From Lacticaseibacillus zhaodongensis (GTDB lineage Bacteria > Bacillota > Bacilli > Lactobacillales > Lactobacillaceae): 64,000 bases of DNA. How positions within the stretch are numbered: position 1 is the stretch's first letter; each line of letters opens with the position of its first letter. This document shows, piece after piece, positions 62,443 to 64,000 of the stretch. A program made the translations under genes and the position numbers. The stretch lies in contig NZ_BLBG01000002.1 in the NCBI RefSeq assembly GCF_009687905.1, forward strand, positions 248,001 through 312,000, given 5' to 3'. Under the pieces are notes generated by a model. It ran no database searches. It saw only the letters and a list, made by a program, of their open reading frames with translations, and was not told the DNA's origin.

Positions 62443-62787
62443 CTATTGTTCTGGTTGCTTTGCATCGTTTACAGCATCATTAATATGTTCCATTGAGTCA
62501 CGCATTTTGGCAAGATGAGGGGCAGTTTTGAATTCGTAGTCCCGAATCGACTGCTGAATCGCGACAGTAGTTGGCTGGAGCGTGCTGGTGTTCAATTCCT
62601 GCAACTTGTGTGCAGCGGCTTGGACCGCGGCAGTTGCGTGTTGAAAGTGGTCAAGATCCGCTTTTGTTCCGTTAACCCAATCACTAACTTCAGCCCGGTT
62701 GTCTGGGCCACTGCGCTTATTTGTAAGTAAGCCAAAGACTGTGCCCACGATGCCGCCCAGCAATAATCCCTTTGCAAAACCCGCCAT
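62443..62787 (-). CDS. YtxH-like small membrane protein
   Basis: A 114-residue protein. The N-terminal AGFAKGLLLGGIVGTVFGLLTNKRSG is the Gly-rich membrane segment of YtxH proteins, followed by a long helical, possibly coiled-coil part. The function is unknown; some relatives are stress-induced. It starts two bases after the HIT gene stop, so translation is coupled. PrsA follows. Confidence 0.85.
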   Translation of the reverse strand: MAGFAKGLLLGGIVGTVFGLLTNKRSGPDNRAEVSDWVNGTKADLDHFQHATAAVQAAAHKLQELNTSTLQPTTVAIQQSIRDYEFKTAPHLAKMRDSMEHINDAVNDAKQPEQ

Positions 62788-62789
62788 GA

Positions 62790-63218
62790 CTAATCCTCCA
62801 AATTTTTCCGGATCTTAGCGGCAATTGCAACTAATTGTTCGTGCGTGTACTGGTCGCCGTGGTCACCGAAGTGGATGCTGAAGTCATCATCGCTGCTGTA
62901 GCGGGGGATGAAGTGGATGTGGGAGTGGAAGACGCTCTGGTACGCGACTTCACCGTTGTTGTTGATGATATTCATGCCGGTGATTCTTGAATCACTGGCC
63001 TTGATTGCCCGGGCAATCTTCGGGACGCGACTGAACACTGCCGCTGCCAGCTTGTCATCGTATTCGAAAATATCTTTGACGTGTTTCTTCGGTACGAGCA
63101 GGGTGTGCCCTGGCGTTGCCTGGCTAAGATCCAAAAACGCCTTGACCTCATCATCTTCATAAACGGTGACACTTGGGATGTCACCAGCGACTATTTTGCA
63201 GAAAACACAATCATTCAT
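62790..63218 (-). CDS. hit: HIT-family nucleotide-binding protein
   Basis: A 142-residue histidine-triad protein. It begins NDCVFCKIVAGDIPS (zinc-type Cys pair) and has the triad HSHIHF near 98-103, with TPGHTLLVPKKHV upstream. Such proteins hydrolyse AMP-lysine or dinucleotide polyphosphates. The order HIT-YtxH-PrsA, divergent from EcsA, is conserved in lactobacilli. GGGGTTCTCAT-type spacing lies before the ATG. Confidence 0.93.
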   Translation of the reverse strand: MNDCVFCKIVAGDIPSVTVYEDDEVKAFLDLSQATPGHTLLVPKKHVKDIFEYDDKLAAAVFSRVPKIARAIKASDSRITGMNIINNNGEVAYQSVFHSHIHFIPRYSSDDDFSIHFGDHGDQYTHEQLVAIAAKIRKNLED

Positions 63219-63311
63219 ATGAGAACCCCTTTTCTTTATGCGAATTCGGTCTTACTGATATGGTATCATTTACAGCAGTAGCAGTATATGGATAGATTGT
63301 GAGGGACACCA

Positions 63312-64000
63312 ATGAGTTTAGAAATTAATCAGCTTGTGGGCGGATACGGCCAAATACCGGTCCTCCACGAGCTCAGTTTCGCGGTCAAAGACGGGCAGGT
63401 AGTTGGTCTGATTGGCCTGAACGGAGCCGGTAAGTCAACGACAATCAAGCACGTCATCGGGCTTTTGCGTCCGCAGAGTGGCACCATCAAGATTAATGGC
63501 AAAACGCTCGCTGAGAATGAAGATGCATACCGCAGTGCGATTGCCTACGTCCCCGAAACGCCCGTCTTGTATCCAGACCTAACGTTGCGGGAACATCTGG
63601 AACTCAGCATTATGGCTTACGGGCTGGATAGCGATGACGCTTGGCAGCGGCTTACACCGATGCTGAAGAAGTTCCGCTTGGACAACAAGCTGGATTGGTT
63701 CCCCGACAATTTTTCCAAGGGGATGCAACAGAAGGTGATGATTGCCTCGGCGTTCATGACCGATGCGAGTCTGTATATCATTGATGAACCATTCACCGGT
63801 TTGGATCCGGTGGCGGTGCACGACCTGCTCGCACTGGTTGCGGCCAAAAAGGCGGCAGGTGCTTCCGTGCTCATGTCCACCCACGTGCTGGCTAATGCCC
63901 AGACGAATGCAGACAGCTTTGTTTTACTCGGAGATGGCCGCCTGCGGGCTAATGGCACCCTTGATGAACTGCGCGACCAAATGCAGATGCCAGACGCATC
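63312..64000 (+). CDS. ecsA: ABC transporter ATP-binding protein EcsA, 5' part
   Basis: The visible 229 residues hold a complete set of ABC motifs: GLNGAGKST (Walker A), PETPVLYPDLTLREHL (Q-loop region), NFSKGMQQKV (signature), YIIDEPFTGLD (Walker B) and the switch His in STHVL. EcsA pairs with the EcsB permease, which should lie beyond the window, and affects secretion and competence in Bacillus. Divergence from HIT supports the name. GAGGGA precedes the ATG. The 3' end is cut by the window edge. Confidence 0.92.
   Translation, partial: MSLEINQLVGGYGQIPVLHELSFAVKDGQVVGLIGLNGAGKSTTIKHVIGLLRPQSGTIKINGKTLAENEDAYRSAIAYVPETPVLYPDLTLREHLELSIMAYGLDSDDAWQRLTPMLKKFRLDNKLDWFPDNFSKGMQQKVMIASAFMTDASLYIIDEPFTGLDPVAVHDLLALVAAKKAAGASVLMSTHVLANAQTNADSFVLLGDGRLRANGTLDELRDQMQMPDA

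Noticed and set aside
1-64000. CRISPR array, prophage, rRNA operon or replication origin
   Set aside because: No regularly spaced repeats, phage structural or integrase genes, rRNA sequence or DnaA-box cluster was seen on reading both strands.

Overview
The window looks like a core chromosomal stretch from a member of the Lactobacillaceae (moderate to fairly high GC for lactobacilli; species not determined). This rests on: strong AGGAGG-type ribosome binding sites with occasional TTG/GTG starts; a mevalonate pathway (thiolase, class II HMG-CoA reductase, HMG-CoA synthase, phosphomevalonate kinase); pyruvate oxidase under a perfect CcpA (cre) site; HPr/enzyme I; ClpE with a CtsR box; MecA; an ArgRS T-box; and lactobacillus-type small families such as DUF4828 and DUF1827. 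tRNA genes lack encoded CCA. I saw no rRNA, CRISPR array, intact insertion sequence, prophage or origin.

Layout. 0-9.5 kb: end of a Cof-type HAD phosphatase, metallophosphatase, small membrane protein, acetyltransferase, an SPFH/NfeD-like membrane pair with a Nudix gene broken by an in-frame amber codon, a GH25-like membrane protein, DUF4828, an oxidoreductase, a DEAD-box helicase with an orphan PTS IIA, tRNA-Arg(CCT) and a HAD nucleotidase. 9.5-21 kb: M29 aminopeptidase, TetR regulator, UDP-GlcNAc 2-epimerase, lipase-like hydrolase, flavodoxin, methionine aminopeptidase, YihY membrane protein, phosphomevalonate kinase, GalU, a membrane-anchored Mrr-type nuclease and a CorA-like transporter. 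21-27 kb: thiolase-mvaA-mvaS operon, pyruvate oxidase, secreted SH3/3D-domain protein. 27-36.7 kb: deoxyribosyltransferase-like protein, RlmD-type rRNA methyltransferase, Mga-like regulator, RecX, NtdP-like protein, GyrI-like protein, acetyltransferase and AI-2E-family exporter. 36.7-44.5 kb: RF3, tandem VIT transporters, a MucBP/SH3 protein with no export signal, DUF1827, an 830-base gene-free gap, and ClpE. 44.5-51 kb: a CIRCE/CtsR-type control region, ptsHI, copper regulator plus CopB ATPase, a monooxygenase-fold protein, a beta-lactamase-fold hydrolase. 51-64 kb: MecA, AzlCD, tRNA-Gly directly abutting the argS T-box leader, argS-argR, RluA-type synthase, class A PBP, YlbF-like, YhaM, a candidate C-rich small RNA, PrsA-YtxH-HIT and divergent EcsA.

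How the parts work together: ptsHI and the cre site link sugar uptake to pyruvate oxidase; the thl-mvaA-mvaS operon and phosphomevalonate kinase feed isoprenoid synthesis; MecA and ClpE serve regulated proteolysis; PrsA, PBP1A and the SH3/GH25-like proteins serve the envelope; argS-argR couples arginine charging and arginine control. The observations most worth checking are the tRNA-Gly/T-box composite transcript, the unannotated C-rich sRNA, the amber codon replacing the catalytic Nudix glutamate, the MucBP protein without a signal peptide, and the CIRCE element overlapping the clpE promoter.
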